A stretch of 64,000 nucleotides of DNA from an uncultured Paracoccaceae bacterium (GCA_947501355.1 CANMVA010000001.1:2069492-2133491); one strand, 5' to 3'; counted from the stretch's first letter, positions 30,455-40,159 are shown. Numbers and translations: made by a program. The notes: generated from the letters alone by a model not told the origin.

Positions 30455-30853
30455 TCAGCCATAAAAACGCGTCCGCGTCAGCCAGAGCCAGTGACAACGG
30501 TGATAGACCCATGCGTAGGAGCGCTCGCGCAGTTGCTTTTTCGTCAGATGCAAGCGCCATGGCCCGAAAGAGAAATCCCCTGCCCCACGCACTTTCGAGG
30601 ATTCCTCGAACGCAAGATCGACGACCGAATAGGCGTGCTGATCGCCCAGACGCCATTCCAGACGGTTGAACTGGCACTGACGCAATCGCGCAGAATGCCC
30701 CCAGATGCGGACACTGACACCGTCGACAAGCTCGACCCGCTCGATCTGGCCGGTTGTCACGACCGGGAAAAGATAGCCCTCAACATAGCCACCGACGCTG
30801 CGCAAAAAGACCGCGATGGTAAGGATCAACGAGATGACAAGTATCTTAACCAA
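30455..30853 (-). CDS. Small membrane-anchored protein of the lysis-type cassette
   Basis: About 132 residues if it starts at the TTG at 30853, which has TAAGGGAGGG 7 bases upstream; an ATG start at 30877 would give 140 residues but places that SD inside the gene. One N-terminal hydrophobic helix (VKILVISLILTIAVFL) is followed by a basic, Trp- and Arg-rich domain (LRQCQFNRLEWRLGDQHAY, YAWVYHRCHWLWLTRTRFYG). No family is recognised. It overlaps the previous gene by 8 bases and is last in the cassette. A spanin-like role is possible but is only inference. Confidence 0.6.
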   Translation of the reverse strand: MVKILVISLILTIAVFLRSVGGYVEGYLFPVVTTGQIERVELVDGVSVRIWGHSARLRQCQFNRLEWRLGDQHAYSVVDLAFEESSKVRGAGDFSFGPWRLHLTKKQLRERSYAWVYHRCHWLWLTRTRFYG

Positions 30854-31052
30854 GGACGAACCCTCCCTTAATCGCATAAGCCACGGCGGACATGATCCAA
30901 GCGCCCAGGATCAGGCGGACCAGCCATTTCTGAGTGTCTTCGATCCCGCTTAGACGCGTCTCGACATTGCTGCGATGCACCTCGTCGACAGCGCCTTTGG
31001 TCTCAAGGGCATGCAGCCGCGCATCTATGGCGCGTAGGATTTCTGGATCCAT
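30846..31052 (-). CDS. Small coiled-coil/C-terminal-helix membrane protein (XhlA-like)
   Basis: A 68-residue protein starting at the ATG at 31052 with AAGGAG upstream. A heptad-like amphipathic region (EILRAIDARLHALETKGAVDEVHRSNVETRLSGIEDTQKWL) precedes a single C-terminal hydrophobic helix (VRLILGAWIMSAVAYAIKGGFVLG). This layout resembles phage haemolysin XhlA, an accessory lysis protein. It lies 25 bases behind the holin gene and overlaps the next small gene. Confidence 0.65.
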   Translation of the reverse strand: MDPEILRAIDARLHALETKGAVDEVHRSNVETRLSGIEDTQKWLVRLILGAWIMSAVAYAIKGGFVLG

Positions 31053-31077
31053 CCGGATCTCCTTTTCACAAAGGGCA

Positions 31078-31656
31078 TTAGGTCTGGCGGCGCTGTTCCC
31101 GCCAGTGTTCGACTGCGGCATTCTGCGTTGGTGAAAGGGCCGCCAAGGTGACCGTCGCGTCCGGCCCGCTCTCTGCTATGCCGGGGCTCTGATCGCTCAG
31201 CCTAGCCAGTCGCGCCTGTGCATCGATGACGGCAGGCGCGCGGGCCAGGGTAGCTGCGATACTGCGCTGAAAAGCGTGGCCTTTGACCTGATGACGCGCC
31301 CCGAAATAGAAGGAGATAATCGCGCCCAGCAGCCACCACAGCGGCTCTGGCACCAGCGCGAGCCCGGTCATGCGCGCGGCAAACCAGATCGGATCGACCA
31401 TGGCCGCCACGAAGAGGCCCAGCGTCCCAAAGGCCAAAGCCGGACGCGGCAGGCGGTTCAGTCCGTCGACGATGCGGTCGAAATACCCTTTGCGCTCGAT
31501 TGCGAACTCCGCCCCGAACTGCGCCATCGCGGCATCGCGCAGATCCGCCCCGCGCTGCGCGGATTTCTCGGCGTTTTCGCGAAAGACCTCGGCAGTGTCG
31601 CGCACCACGTTGCCTGATCCGAAAACCAGACCGAACAAGCGGTCGATCAATCCCAT
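31078..31656 (-). CDS. 3TM holin family protein
   Basis: A 192-residue protein matching the holin of three transmembrane segments: NRLPRPALAFGTLGLFVAAMVDPIWFAARMTGLALVPEPLWWLLGAIISFYFGARHQ is the family signature. The N-terminus (GLIDRLFGLVFGSGNVVRDTAEVFRENAEKSAQR) is amphipathic. Holins permeabilise the inner membrane so that a muramidase reaches peptidoglycan. It overlaps the muramidase gene by 10 bases. In Rhodobacter capsulatus a comparable endolysin/holin pair outside the main cluster releases gene transfer agent particles. Confidence 0.88.
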   Translation of the reverse strand: MGLIDRLFGLVFGSGNVVRDTAEVFRENAEKSAQRGADLRDAAMAQFGAEFAIERKGYFDRIVDGLNRLPRPALAFGTLGLFVAAMVDPIWFAARMTGLALVPEPLWWLLGAIISFYFGARHQVKGHAFQRSIAATLARAPAVIDAQARLARLSDQSPGIAESGPDATVTLAALSPTQNAAVEHWREQRRQT

Positions 31657-32258
31657 GCCGAGACCCTTTCGCGATGTTGTGCTGCGGTGAAATGATACTG
31701 CGGGGCCATGAATTCTTCGGCGCGGGTGATCCAGCCCCCTTTGCCCCCGTTCCGCCGGCGCGCGTATTTGCGGCTGGCCCGACGACGGTCGGCCAAGGCG
31801 TAATAGTAATTACGCCGCGCGATGCCGTAAGCGTCGCGCAAGTGGTGCGGGGCGGCCTTGGCTGCGCGAGCCGCCGCTTCGAGCGATTTTGGCCCCAGCA
31901 CGCCATCGACAGCGACCGGAAAGCCCATCTGGCCCAGAAGGCGTTGCAAGATCTTCACCGCATTCGCGCCTGCGTTCACATACATGTCGAAGACGCTGGC
32001 CTGCAGCATCTCAGGCAGCTGTGCGATCTGCGGGCGAATGAAGTAATGCTCGACGAAGATGTCGATGGCATCGTCGCGGGTCAGTCGTTTCACATCAGCT
32101 ATGCCGACAACCCCGTCGCCGTCCAGATCAAGCCCAAGACGGCGCATGGTGTGGATTGTGACGCCGAAATTGGTCGCCCCGCCTGGATCGTCCGGGTCGT
32201 TTACGTAGCCGCCCTCACGGGCAACGACTTCTGTCGCGATATCCTGAACCGATTGCAT
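31647..32258 (-). CDS. Holin-associated N-acetylmuramidase (GH108 endolysin)
   Basis: A 203-residue peptidoglycan hydrolase. The N-terminal GH108 domain has the catalytic Glu in VVAREGGYVNDPDDPGGATNFGVT, then FVEHYFIRPQIAQLP and SVFDMYVNAGANAVKILQRLLG. The C-terminal part (VDGVLGPKSLEAA...YYYALADRRRASRKYARRRNGGKGGWITRAEEF) fits the peptidoglycan-binding half of such enzymes. There is no signal peptide, consistent with holin-dependent export. The ATG at 32258 follows GAGGGG; the TTG further up is rejected. It is the first gene of the cassette, 43 bases after ccmE. Confidence 0.9.
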   Translation of the reverse strand: MQSVQDIATEVVAREGGYVNDPDDPGGATNFGVTIHTMRRLGLDLDGDGVVGIADVKRLTRDDAIDIFVEHYFIRPQIAQLPEMLQASVFDMYVNAGANAVKILQRLLGQMGFPVAVDGVLGPKSLEAAARAAKAAPHHLRDAYGIARRNYYYALADRRRASRKYARRRNGGKGGWITRAEEFMAPQYHFTAAQHRERVSAWD

Positions 32259-32301
32259 GATTTGCCCCTCGTCTTGCGGGGACAAACCTCATGGCAATTG
32301 G

Positions 32302-32760
32302 TTAATTCGTGGCGACCTCACCGTCCGGTGCCACGTAAACGCCCTGCTCTTTCAGCGCGTCGGTGACCTCTTTGGGCATGTAGGTCTCGTCATGGCGGGC
32401 CAGAATTTCGATGGCCTGGAAGGTGCCATCCACGAAAGATCCGGTCCCGACCATGCCTTCGCCTTCGCCAAAAAGGTCTGGCAGAACGCCGGTGAAGGCA
32501 ACCGGGACAGACTTGTTCGTATCGGTGACCATGAAGGTGATCGTCTCGCCTTCGCCGCGCAAAAGCGTGCCTTCCTCGACCAGACCGCCGATGCGGAACA
32601 CTTCGTTGGGGGCCGGTGGCGCCTCGGCCACCTCAGTCGGTGTACGGAAGAACTGGAACGCGTCCTGACTGGCATACCACATCATGCCTGTGGCGCCGAT
32701 AAGCGCCACGAAGGCCAGGATAATCACCTGAATACGTCGCTGTTTTTTCAATCCGCGCAT
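32302..32760 (-). CDS. ccmE: Cytochrome c maturation heme chaperone CcmE
   Basis: Periplasmic, membrane-anchored chaperone that covalently holds heme and passes it to CcmF/H. The 152-residue protein has an N-terminal transmembrane helix (IQVIILAFVALIGATGMMWYA). The heme-binding His123 and ligand Tyr127 lie in LARHDETYMP. It starts 5 bases after argC. It normally belongs with ccmF and ccmH, which lie 2 kb downstream beyond the lysis cassette. Confidence 0.93.
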   Translation of the reverse strand: MRGLKKQRRIQVIILAFVALIGATGMMWYASQDAFQFFRTPTEVAEAPPAPNEVFRIGGLVEEGTLLRGEGETITFMVTDTNKSVPVAFTGVLPDLFGEGEGMVGTGSFVDGTFQAIEILARHDETYMPKEVTDALKEQGVYVAPDGEVATN

Positions 32761-32765
32761 CGTTT

Positions 32766-33794
32766 CTACGGAAACACCGGAGCCAACATCAGCCCCGCCG
32801 TCTCTTCCTCTCCCAACATCAAATTGGCATTCTGGAGCGCCTGCCCGGAGGATCCTTTAGTCAGATTATCCAACGCCGCGATCACAATCGCACGACCCTC
32901 CAGCCGGTCTCCGGTGACACCGATATGACAGAAATTAGATCCTCTGACATGCCGCGTCGAGGGGTGCGCGCCAAAAGGAAGCACCTCGATGAAAAGCTCG
33001 TCCTCATACGCCGCGTGAAGCGTCTGGTGAATGACCGCCGGATCGCCTTTGACATAGACCGTCCCGAGAATGCCGCGATTGGCCGGGATCAGATGCGGCG
33101 TGAACTGCACTTTGACGGGCCGTCCCGCCAAGGCACTGAATTCCTGATCAAATTCGGCCAAGTGACGATGGGTGCCACCAACCGCATAGGCATGCCCACC
33201 CTCGGACAGCTCAGCATGGAGAAGATTTTCCTTCAACGACCGACCTGCCCCGCTGACGCCGGTCTTCAGGTCGATGATGATCTCGTCCAGATCAATCACT
33301 CCCGCCGAAATCAGGGGCCGCAGCGCATATTGCCCCGTCGCCGCGTTGCAGCCGGTGCCTGCGACAAGGCGCGCGCTTTCGATCTGGTCGCGATAAAACT
33401 CGGTCAGCCCGTAGACCGCTTCGGACTGCAAATCGAGCGCGGCATGGGCCTTGCCATACCAGCGCTCATATTCCTCCGCATCCCGCAGCCGGAAATCTGC
33501 CGACAGGTCCACCACCTTGATGTCACCGGGCAGCGTGCGGATAACCGCCTGCGAGGTCGCATGAGGCAGCGCGCAAAACACCAGATTGGCACGGTTGAAG
33601 TCGATCGCGTCTATCTTTTGCAGCTTAGGCAGGCTCAGATGGCGCAGATGCGGGAACACCTCGCCCATCTCCTTGCCTGCTTTACGGTCAGCCGACAGCG
33701 CAACGATGTTAAGCGACGGATGGGTGGCGATCAGCCGGACCAGTTCGGCCCCGGTATAGCCGCTGGCCCCTAGAATGATGACGTTATGGCTCAT
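32766..33794 (-). CDS. argC: N-acetyl-gamma-glutamyl-phosphate reductase
   Basis: Third step of arginine synthesis. The 342-residue type 1 ArgC has the nucleotide-binding [20 protein letters not shown] and the catalytic Cys near residue 148 in [29 protein letters not shown] and [20 protein letters not shown] are also conserved. The C-terminus is standard. It lies between murI and ccmE on the same strand. Confidence 0.94.
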   Translation of the reverse strand: MSHNVIILGASGYTGAELVRLIATHPSLNIVALSADRKAGKEMGEVFPHLRHLSLPKLQKIDAIDFNRANLVFCALPHATSQAVIRTLPGDIKVVDLSADFRLRDAEEYERWYGKAHAALDLQSEAVYGLTEFYRDQIESARLVAGTGCNAATGQYALRPLISAGVIDLDEIIIDLKTGVSGAGRSLKENLLHAELSEGGHAYAVGGTHRHLAEFDQEFSALAGRPVKVQFTPHLIPANRGILGTVYVKGDPAVIHQTLHAAYEDELFIEVLPFGAHPSTRHVRGSNFCHIGVTGDRLEGRAIVIAALDNLTKGSSGQALQNANLMLGEEETAGLMLAPVFP

Positions 33795-33857
33795 GACAGT
33801 TCTTCACGTTTGGCCCCTACTTGGGGGCGATTTAGACAAAGTTTCGATGCACCGCAA

Positions 33858-34670
33858 TCAGGCGGCTTCAAACTCGATCTTTCGTCGCAAGAACTGTGTC
33901 GCCCGTGTGGAGACGCGGGCGGGATCACCCGTCGTCAGGAAACACGACCGCGTGCCAGAGCCCAGCATGTTGGGATGCCGTTCCAGATAATCGGCAAGGC
34001 TTTCGGCCACCAGATTGGCTTGGGAATAGACGTTCACATCCGCGCCCAGCGCTTCCTGAAAGACCGGCTGCATCAGCGGATAATGCGTGCAGCCCAGAAT
34101 GGCGGCCTCGGGTGCGGGCATTTTGCGTTTCAAAGCGTCCACATGGGAGCGCACCAGCGCATCCGCCAAGATCATGTCCCCGTCTTCAATCGCATCGACC
34201 ACACCACCGCAGGCTTGCGCCTCCACATCGACACCAATCGCGCGGAAGGCCAGTTCGCGCTGGAACGCGCGGCTGGAGACGGTGGCCGGTGTCGCAAAGA
34301 GGGCCACATGCTTCACGGCAACTTCGCGTGGCGGGGAATTGTCGCCCCATTGCCGTTCGGTCAGCGCCTCGATCAGGGGCACGAACACGCCCAACACGCG
34401 CTTGTCGGACGGGATCCAGCTTTCCTGCATGCGCCGCAACGCGGCCGCAGAGGCGGTGTTACAGGCCAGAATAACCAGATTGCAGCCCTCGGCCCAAAGC
34501 CGTTCCACCGCGGCGGTTGTCAGGTTGAAAATGTCGTCGGCATCCCGGACGCCATAAGGCGCATGGGCGCTGTCGCCAAAATAGACAAGCGGCACATCGG
34601 GCAGTCGCTCTGCCACGGCGTCCAGAACGGTCAGGCCGCCCAGACCACTATCGAAAATTCCAACCGCCAT
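33858..34670 (-). CDS. murI: Glutamate racemase
   Basis: Makes D-glutamate for peptidoglycan. The 270-residue cofactor-independent racemase has [16 protein letters not shown] at the N-terminus and the two catalytic cysteines in [11 protein letters not shown] (about residue 70) and [10 protein letters not shown] (about residue 187). It begins 11 bases after the acyltransferase gene, likely in the same transcript. Confidence 0.93.
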   Translation of the reverse strand: MAVGIFDSGLGGLTVLDAVAERLPDVPLVYFGDSAHAPYGVRDADDIFNLTTAAVERLWAEGCNLVILACNTASAAALRRMQESWIPSDKRVLGVFVPLIEALTERQWGDNSPPREVAVKHVALFATPATVSSRAFQRELAFRAIGVDVEAQACGGVVDAIEDGDMILADALVRSHVDALKRKMPAPEAAILGCTHYPLMQPVFQEALGADVNVYSQANLVAESLADYLERHPNMLGSGTRSCFLTTGDPARVSTRATQFLRRKIEFEAA

Positions 34671-34681
34671 CGCGTGTTGCC

Positions 34682-35563
34682 CTATCCTTGTGCCTTATAC
34701 CGCGCTTCAAACTCGAACCCGCGCGCCAGCGGGTTGATCGGCGTCGGAGACAACTCATACGTGGCTTTGCGCAGATAATCCATCATCGCTTTGGGGTCCT
34801 TGCGGCGGGCCTGCAACGCCTCGGACGGCAAGGGCTTTCCGACCACCAGCTTGACGGGTTCATCCACCCGCGCCTTGAACTCTTTGATCAGCAGGCCAAG
34901 CCGCAAGGTGTTGTGCATGTGGCTTGCGATCTGAAAGAGGCGCGAGGTGTGCCCTTCAAAGAAGATCGGCACCACGGTCGCATTGGATTTGGCGACCATC
35001 TTGGCCGTAAAGGACCGCCAGCCGGGATCCATCGGCGTGGCAAAGGGCTTGGCCGCGGTCGAGACCGTGCCCCCCGGAAACACCCCGATCGCGCCGCCAC
35101 CCGCTAGATAGTCCAGCGCGATCTTGCGTGTCTTGAGGTTGAGCGCCAGCGCATCGCGATCCCCGTCAAAGCTGACCGGCAACACGATGCGGTTCAGCTC
35201 TTCGGCTTTCTTGAAGACGTTATTGGCCAGAATACGGAAATCCCCCCGGATCGAGCTGAGGATATGGCCCATCATCAGCCCGTCCAGAATGCCGTAGGGA
35301 TGGTTCGCAATCAGGATAAGCGGGCCGGTCTTTGGGATATTGGTAAGTGCACCGCCTGTGATCTCTAGGCTCAGCCCATAGCGTTCCACCATGACGGCCC
35401 AGAAATCGCGCCCGGCTGCCACTTCGGTCTCGTAGCCTTCGGCGCGCTTGATCAGGCGCATGCGGCCTGTGACATTCTCCATGACACGGATCATGGTGCG
35501 CCCGCCGCGCGTCCGCGCAGAGCTTGCGTAACTGATCTCACGGGTGGCCGCTCTCTTGCTCAT
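34682..35563 (-). CDS. Lysophospholipid acyltransferase family protein
   Basis: A 293-residue PlsC-like acyltransferase with the HX4D motif in [17 protein letters not shown] (about residue 87) and the second block [13 protein letters not shown]. Family members acylate lysophosphatidate, ornithine lipid precursors or lipid A. The NHPYG variant is common in the haemolysin-like OlsA-type branch, but I cannot assign the substrate. The N-terminal 25 residues are basic, and the start could lie at the internal ATG (MIRVMENV). Confidence 0.8.
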   Translation of the reverse strand: MSKRAATREISYASSARTRGGRTMIRVMENVTGRMRLIKRAEGYETEVAAGRDFWAVMVERYGLSLEITGGALTNIPKTGPLILIANHPYGILDGLMMGHILSSIRGDFRILANNVFKKAEELNRIVLPVSFDGDRDALALNLKTRKIALDYLAGGGAIGVFPGGTVSTAAKPFATPMDPGWRSFTAKMVAKSNATVVPIFFEGHTSRLFQIASHMHNTLRLGLLIKEFKARVDEPVKLVVGKPLPSEALQARRKDPKAMMDYLRKATYELSPTPINPLARGFEFEARYKAQG

Positions 35564-35616
35564 GGGCGCTATATACGCAGCCCGCTTCGCCCAATCCAGC
35601 TTTTCTCAGCGCGACC

Positions 35617-38600
35617 TTATTCCGCAGCGATGGAGCGCGGCTCTGGCCCGGCCTGAAACGCCTCCCAAAGAGCAGCGCGCATGGTGGCAGCCTTGGCAGC
35701 GTTCGCTTCTTTCTCGGGGCCAAAGCCACGGATCGACAGGGGCAGCTCGGCCAGTTGCACCCCAATATCGCGGTTTGCGTCCGAGAGCCCGGCCAGAACA
35801 CGCTTGATGTCGCGCTCATAATCCTTGATCAAACGCCGCTCCATTTTGCGTTCGGCCGTATAGCCGAACGGATCAAATGGCGTCCCACGTAGCAGTTTCA
35901 GCTTTGAGAGCGGCCCATAGGCTTTGGCAATCCACGGCCCAAAGGCCCGTTTCTTGGGGCGACCATCGGCCCCCGTGCGACTGAGGAGCGGCGGGGCCAG
36001 ATGATAGGTGAACCGCAAATCCCCCTCAAACTGCGCGCGGGCTTTATCTTCCGAGGATTGCAACAAGCGCGCGACCTCATACTCGTCCTTATAGGCGAGC
36101 AGCTTGTGATATCCCTTCGCGACCGCCTTTTTCAGCTTGGGATCGTCGATCTGGTCCACCAGTTTACGGTAGCGCTTAGCCAGACGCTTGCCCTGATAGG
36201 CCACCAGATGATCGGCGCGATAGGCGATCTTGTCGTCCAGTGTCTTGGGCAGCTCTGTCACACGGGGCGCCGCCATCCGGGCCGCCTCTTCTGGGCGCAC
36301 CACCGCCCAGCGCCCCATCTCGAAGGCGCGTTTGTTACGCTCTGCGGCAGCCCCGTTCAACTCAATCGCGCGGATGAGGGCCTCATGGGCAACTGGGACC
36401 AGCCCGCGCTGCCAGCACGCGCCCAGAACCATCATGTTCGAAAAGATCGAGTCGCCCAGCAGCACCTTGGACAGATCAGACGCGTCAAAAAGCGTCAGAT
36501 CATCCTTCAAGCGCCGCTCCAACGCGAGAGACAGGTCATCGGTGGGGATGCGAAACTCGGTATCGCGGGTAAAATCGCCGGTGATAATCTCGTGGCTGTT
36601 GACGACAGCGCCGGTTTTGCCAGAGCGCAACAGACCGATGGTCTTCGCCCCCGCGCTGACCACAAGATCGCCCCCGATCAACGTATCGCATTCCCCGGTC
36701 GAGACACGGATCGCGCTGATATCCTCGGGCCGGTTGGCCAGCCGCAAGTGGATATGCACCGCCCCGCCCTTTTGGGCCAGGCCTGCCATCTCGATCATAC
36801 CAGCGCCTTTACCGTCCAGATGCGCGGCCATGGCCAGCACGGCACCGATGGTCACAACGCCTGTGCCACCCACACCCGTCATGACGATGTTATGGGTGCC
36901 TTTGATCGCGGGCAGTTTCGGCTCTGGCAGGTCTGGCAGCGTAAATTCGGCGGCGGCTTCCTTCTTCACCGTGGCCCCTTCGACCGTGACAAAGGACGGG
37001 CAAAAGCCGTTCACACAGCTGAAATCCTTGTTGCACGAGGATTGGTCAATCGCGCGCTTACGCCCCAGCTCTGTCTCTACCGGGACGATTGAGACGCAGT
37101 TGGATTGCACCCCGCAATCGCCGCAGCCTTCGCAAACATCCGTATTGATAAAGACCCGCTTGTCGGGATCGGGGAAGGTGCCGCGCTTGCGGCGGCGGCG
37201 TTTCTCGGCGGCGCAGGTCTGCACATAGACGATAACCGACACGCCTTTGATCTTGCTGAAGACTTCTTGCACCTCGCCCAGCGCCTCGCGTTCGTGAAAC
37301 GCCACACCGGTGGGGAAGGCTTTGAGGTCGATATACTCTTTCTCGTCATAAACGACGGCCACGTCCGTCACACCCATCGCCAACACTTCACGCACGATCT
37401 GGGGCGCGGTCAGCCCGCCGTCATTACCCTGCCCTCCGGTCATGGCGACCGCGTCATTGTAAAGGATCTTGTAGGTGATCGTCGTGCCCGCCATCAGCGC
37501 CGCCCGGATCGCCTGCACTCCGGAATGATTGTAAGTGCCATCGCCAAGGTTCTGGAAAATGTGGTCTCGGGTCGAGAACGGTGCCTCTCCAACCCAGTTC
37601 ACGCCCTCACCGCCCATATGGGTGAAGCCGGACGTATCCCGATCCATCCAGAGCGCCATGATATGGCAACCAATCCCGGCAGAGGCGCGGCTCCCCTCCG
37701 GCACCTTGGTGGAGCTGTTATGCGGGCAGCCTGAACAGAAATACGGCAAGCGCGTCGCCAGCTCATTGGCATTATCCGCCCGGCGCGCCTCGTCCAGCCG
37801 CGCAAGCCCCACGCGAATACCATCGGTCTCTCGGCCTTCCTCCAGCAAGATGCCACCGATCTTTTCAGCAATCAGGATAGGATCAAGCGCGCCATGGGTC
37901 GGGAACAGCTCTTCGCTCTGCCCGCCCTTATACCAGCCATAGACCCGCCGTCCGCGCCGATCATCGAAGATGGCTTCCTTGACCTGCACCTCGATCAGCT
38001 TGCGCTTCTCCTCGACCACAACGATCAGGTCCAACCCTTCGGCCCAATCGTGGAACCCCTTGCGGTCCATCGGGAAGGTTTGCCCAATCTTGTAGGCGGT
38101 CAGGCCTAGCCGCTCGGCCTCGTTTTCATCAATGTTGAGAAGCGAGAACGCATGCACCAGATCCAGCCAGTTCTTGCCCGCCGCGACGAAGCCGATCTTG
38201 GCCCCCGGCTTACCCCAAACCCGCTTGTCGATCTTGTTGGCATGGCTGAACGCCTCTGCCGCGAAGCGCTTGTAGTTGATCATCCGCTGCTCTTGCGGCA
38301 CCCAGTGATCGCCGAGCCGAATGTTGAGCCCGCCTTCCGGCATCTCGAACTGAGGCGTCACAAACGACATCCGATCCGCGCGGCCATCGACGACGGATGT
38401 GACCTCCACCGTGTCCTTCATCAGCTTAAGCCCCGCCCAGACCCCAGCAAAGCGTGACAGTTGGAACCCGTAAAGCCCGTAATCCAGTATCTCCTGAACG
38501 CCCGCAGGGGACAGAACAGGGATATAGGCGTCGATCATCGCCCAATCGCTTTGATGGCACGTAGTGGAACTTTCGCCCGTGTGGTCATCCCCCATCGCCA

Positions 38601-39024
38601 TGATGACCCCACCATGAGGAGAAGTGCCCGCCATGTTGGCATGCCGCATCACGTCGCCCGAGCGGTCTACGCCGGGGCCTTTGCCGTACCAGAGGCCAAA
38701 GACGCCGTCATATTTGCCCTCGCCCCGCAGCTCTGCCTGCTGAGAGCCCCATAGGGCTGTGGCCGCCAGATCCTCGTTCAGGCCCAGTTGGAACTTCACC
38801 TGATGCTCTGCCAAATCCTTTTCGGCGCGCATCATTTGCATATCCACCGCGCCCAGCGGGGATCCGCGATATCCGGTGACATAGCCGGCCGTATTCAGCC
38901 CAGCTGCCTTGTCGCGCTGATGCTGCATCATCATCAAACGCACCAGCGCTTGGGTCCCGTTCAACAGGACCGGCGATTTCTCCAGATCGTATTTGTCGTG
39001 CAGGCTGACATCTTGCTGACTCAT
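35617..39024 (-). CDS. Fused indolepyruvate ferredoxin oxidoreductase family protein
   Basis: A 1135-residue fusion of the IorA- and IorB-like halves of a 2-oxoacid:ferredoxin oxidoreductase, which oxidatively decarboxylates aryl-pyruvates to acyl-CoA. An N-terminal pyrimidine-type domain (VLLNGTQALVRLMMMQ) is followed by a TPP-binding domain with CSGCPHNSS near residue 430 and GGQGNDGG. A Cys-rich iron-sulfur segment, CEGCGDCGVQSNC, lies near residue 633. A gamma-type domain then begins NIVMTGVGGTGVVTIGAVLAMAAH. The divergent LysR gene and an inverted repeat at 39065 suggest regulation by that LysR protein. Confidence 0.9.
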   Translation of the reverse strand: MSQQDVSLHDKYDLEKSPVLLNGTQALVRLMMMQHQRDKAAGLNTAGYVTGYRGSPLGAVDMQMMRAEKDLAEHQVKFQLGLNEDLAATALWGSQQAELRGEGKYDGVFGLWYGKGPGVDRSGDVMRHANMAGTSPHGGVIMAMGDDHTGESSTTCHQSDWAMIDAYIPVLSPAGVQEILDYGLYGFQLSRFAGVWAGLKLMKDTVEVTSVVDGRADRMSFVTPQFEMPEGGLNIRLGDHWVPQEQRMINYKRFAAEAFSHANKIDKRVWGKPGAKIGFVAAGKNWLDLVHAFSLLNIDENEAERLGLTAYKIGQTFPMDRKGFHDWAEGLDLIVVVEEKRKLIEVQVKEAIFDDRRGRRVYGWYKGGQSEELFPTHGALDPILIAEKIGGILLEEGRETDGIRVGLARLDEARRADNANELATRLPYFCSGCPHNSSTKVPEGSRASAGIGCHIMALWMDRDTSGFTHMGGEGVNWVGEAPFSTRDHIFQNLGDGTYNHSGVQAIRAALMAGTTITYKILYNDAVAMTGGQGNDGGLTAPQIVREVLAMGVTDVAVVYDEKEYIDLKAFPTGVAFHEREALGEVQEVFSKIKGVSVIVYVQTCAAEKRRRRKRGTFPDPDKRVFINTDVCEGCGDCGVQSNCVSIVPVETELGRKRAIDQSSCNKDFSCVNGFCPSFVTVEGATVKKEAAAEFTLPDLPEPKLPAIKGTHNIVMTGVGGTGVVTIGAVLAMAAHLDGKGAGMIEMAGLAQKGGAVHIHLRLANRPEDISAIRVSTGECDTLIGGDLVVSAGAKTIGLLRSGKTGAVVNSHEIITGDFTRDTEFRIPTDDLSLALERRLKDDLTLFDASDLSKVLLGDSIFSNMMVLGACWQRGLVPVAHEALIRAIELNGAAAERNKRAFEMGRWAVVRPEEAARMAAPRVTELPKTLDDKIAYRADHLVAYQGKRLAKRYRKLVDQIDDPKLKKAVAKGYHKLLAYKDEYEVARLLQSSEDKARAQFEGDLRFTYHLAPPLLSRTGADGRPKKRAFGPWIAKAYGPLSKLKLLRGTPFDPFGYTAERKMERRLIKDYERDIKRVLAGLSDANRDIGVQLAELPLSIRGFGPEKEANAAKAATMRAALWEAFQAGPEPRSIAAE

Positions 39025-39064
39025 ATCGGTCCTCCCAGACGAAATAAGTGGCTGACATTAATAT

Positions 39065-39083
39065 AGGTCAAAAAGCCTGACCT
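39065..39083. promoter_or_regulatory. Candidate LysR operator between IOR and lysR
   Basis: AGGTCA-N7-TGACCT is a perfect 6-base inverted repeat in the divergent gap, 41 bases upstream of the IOR start. The spacing fits a LysR-type T-N11-A site. Confidence 0.45.
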
Positions 39084-39129
39084 TTAAACCCTCTTTTTCC
39101 CCCTTCCCCTCTGCAACGCAGAAAAGTTA

Positions 39130-39143
39130 GGTTAGCGCCAACA
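39130..39143. promoter_or_regulatory. TGTTAGCG-type palindrome upstream of lysR
   Basis: GGTTAGCGCCAACA matches TGTTAGCGCTAACA at 12 of 14 positions, the same palindrome class as the sites before gap1, gap2 and the small YjiS-like gene. It lies 20 bases before the LysR gene start. Confidence 0.35.
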
Positions 39144-39163
39144 GCCGCGAGGGAACGCCACCG

Positions 39164-40069
39164 ATGGATTGGGACAAGCTCAGGATATTCCACGCAGTGG
39201 CCGATGCAGGCTCGCTGACCCATGCGGGCGACACGCTGCACCTGTCGCAATCCGCCGTCAGCCGCCAGATCCGCGCGCTCGAAGAATCGCTGAATACAAC
39301 GCTGTTTCACCGCCATGCCCGCGGCCTGATCCTGACCGAACAGGGCGAATTGCTGTTCGACGCAACCGCCGCCATGTCCAAACGCCTCGACGCCGCCTCT
39401 GCCCGGATCAAGGACAGCGAGGAAGAGGTTTTCGGTGAGCTGAAAGTGACCACCACGACTGGCTTCGGCTCCCTTTGGTTGGCCCCCCGCCTGCCCGCGT
39501 TGTTCGAGAAATATCCCGATCTCAAAATCGACCTGATGCTTGAAGAACATGTGCTCGATCTGCCCATGCGCGAGGCCGATGTGGCAATCCGTATGAAAGA
39601 GCCGTCCCAGGCCGACCTGATCCGCAAAAAGCTGATGACGGTGAAGATGAAGCTCTTTGCCTCGCCCGAATACCTCTCCACCCGACCAGCGCCGGAGAAG
39701 ATCGAAGACATTGCCCAGCACCGGCTGATTTGCCAATCTCCCTCTTCTGCGCAAGTGGCCGCGGGGGCGACGCTGGTCCAGCACCTGATGACCTTCGACA
39801 TTCCGTCCCTGCTGACCGTGAACAATTACTTCGGCGCATTGCAGGGCGTGCTGCATAACCTCGGCATCGGCGTGCTGCCCGACTACGTGACCGAGGATTT
39901 CCCCGATCTGGTGCCCGTGCTGCCCGAACTGGAAAGCGCCGATGTCCCCGTTTTTCTCGCCTATCCCGAAGAACTACGCCAATCCAAACGCATCGCCGCC
40001 TTCCGCGACTTCGTGCAGGACGAGATTTTCGCCCACCGCAAGAAAATGCGCGCCGCCCGTGGGGATTAA
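39164..40069 (+). CDS. LysR family transcriptional regulator
   Basis: A 301-residue regulator with an N-terminal winged HTH (MDWDKLRIFHAVADAGSLTHAGDTLHLSQSAVSRQIRALEESLNTTLFHRHARGLILTEQGELL) and a C-terminal ligand-binding domain. It is divergent from the fused IOR gene across 139 bases and is the likely regulator of that gene. The inducer is unknown. Confidence 0.88.
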   Translation: MDWDKLRIFHAVADAGSLTHAGDTLHLSQSAVSRQIRALEESLNTTLFHRHARGLILTEQGELLFDATAAMSKRLDAASARIKDSEEEVFGELKVTTTTGFGSLWLAPRLPALFEKYPDLKIDLMLEEHVLDLPMREADVAIRMKEPSQADLIRKKLMTVKMKLFASPEYLSTRPAPEKIEDIAQHRLICQSPSSAQVAAGATLVQHLMTFDIPSLLTVNNYFGALQGVLHNLGIGVLPDYVTEDFPDLVPVLPELESADVPVFLAYPEELRQSKRIAAFRDFVQDEIFAHRKKMRAARGD

Positions 40070-40159
40070 GTGCAGCCGCAGCCGCCGTTGGCATGTGGAA
40101 CCAAAACGCCCAGACAGCGGTTCTGACCAAAATACTGTCTTTATTTGAAAGGAACTCCC

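Noticed and set aside
30455-32258. Prophage remnant
   Set aside because: Only lysis-type genes are present; there is no integrase, capsid, terminase, tail or att-like repeat, and the flanks are core genes.
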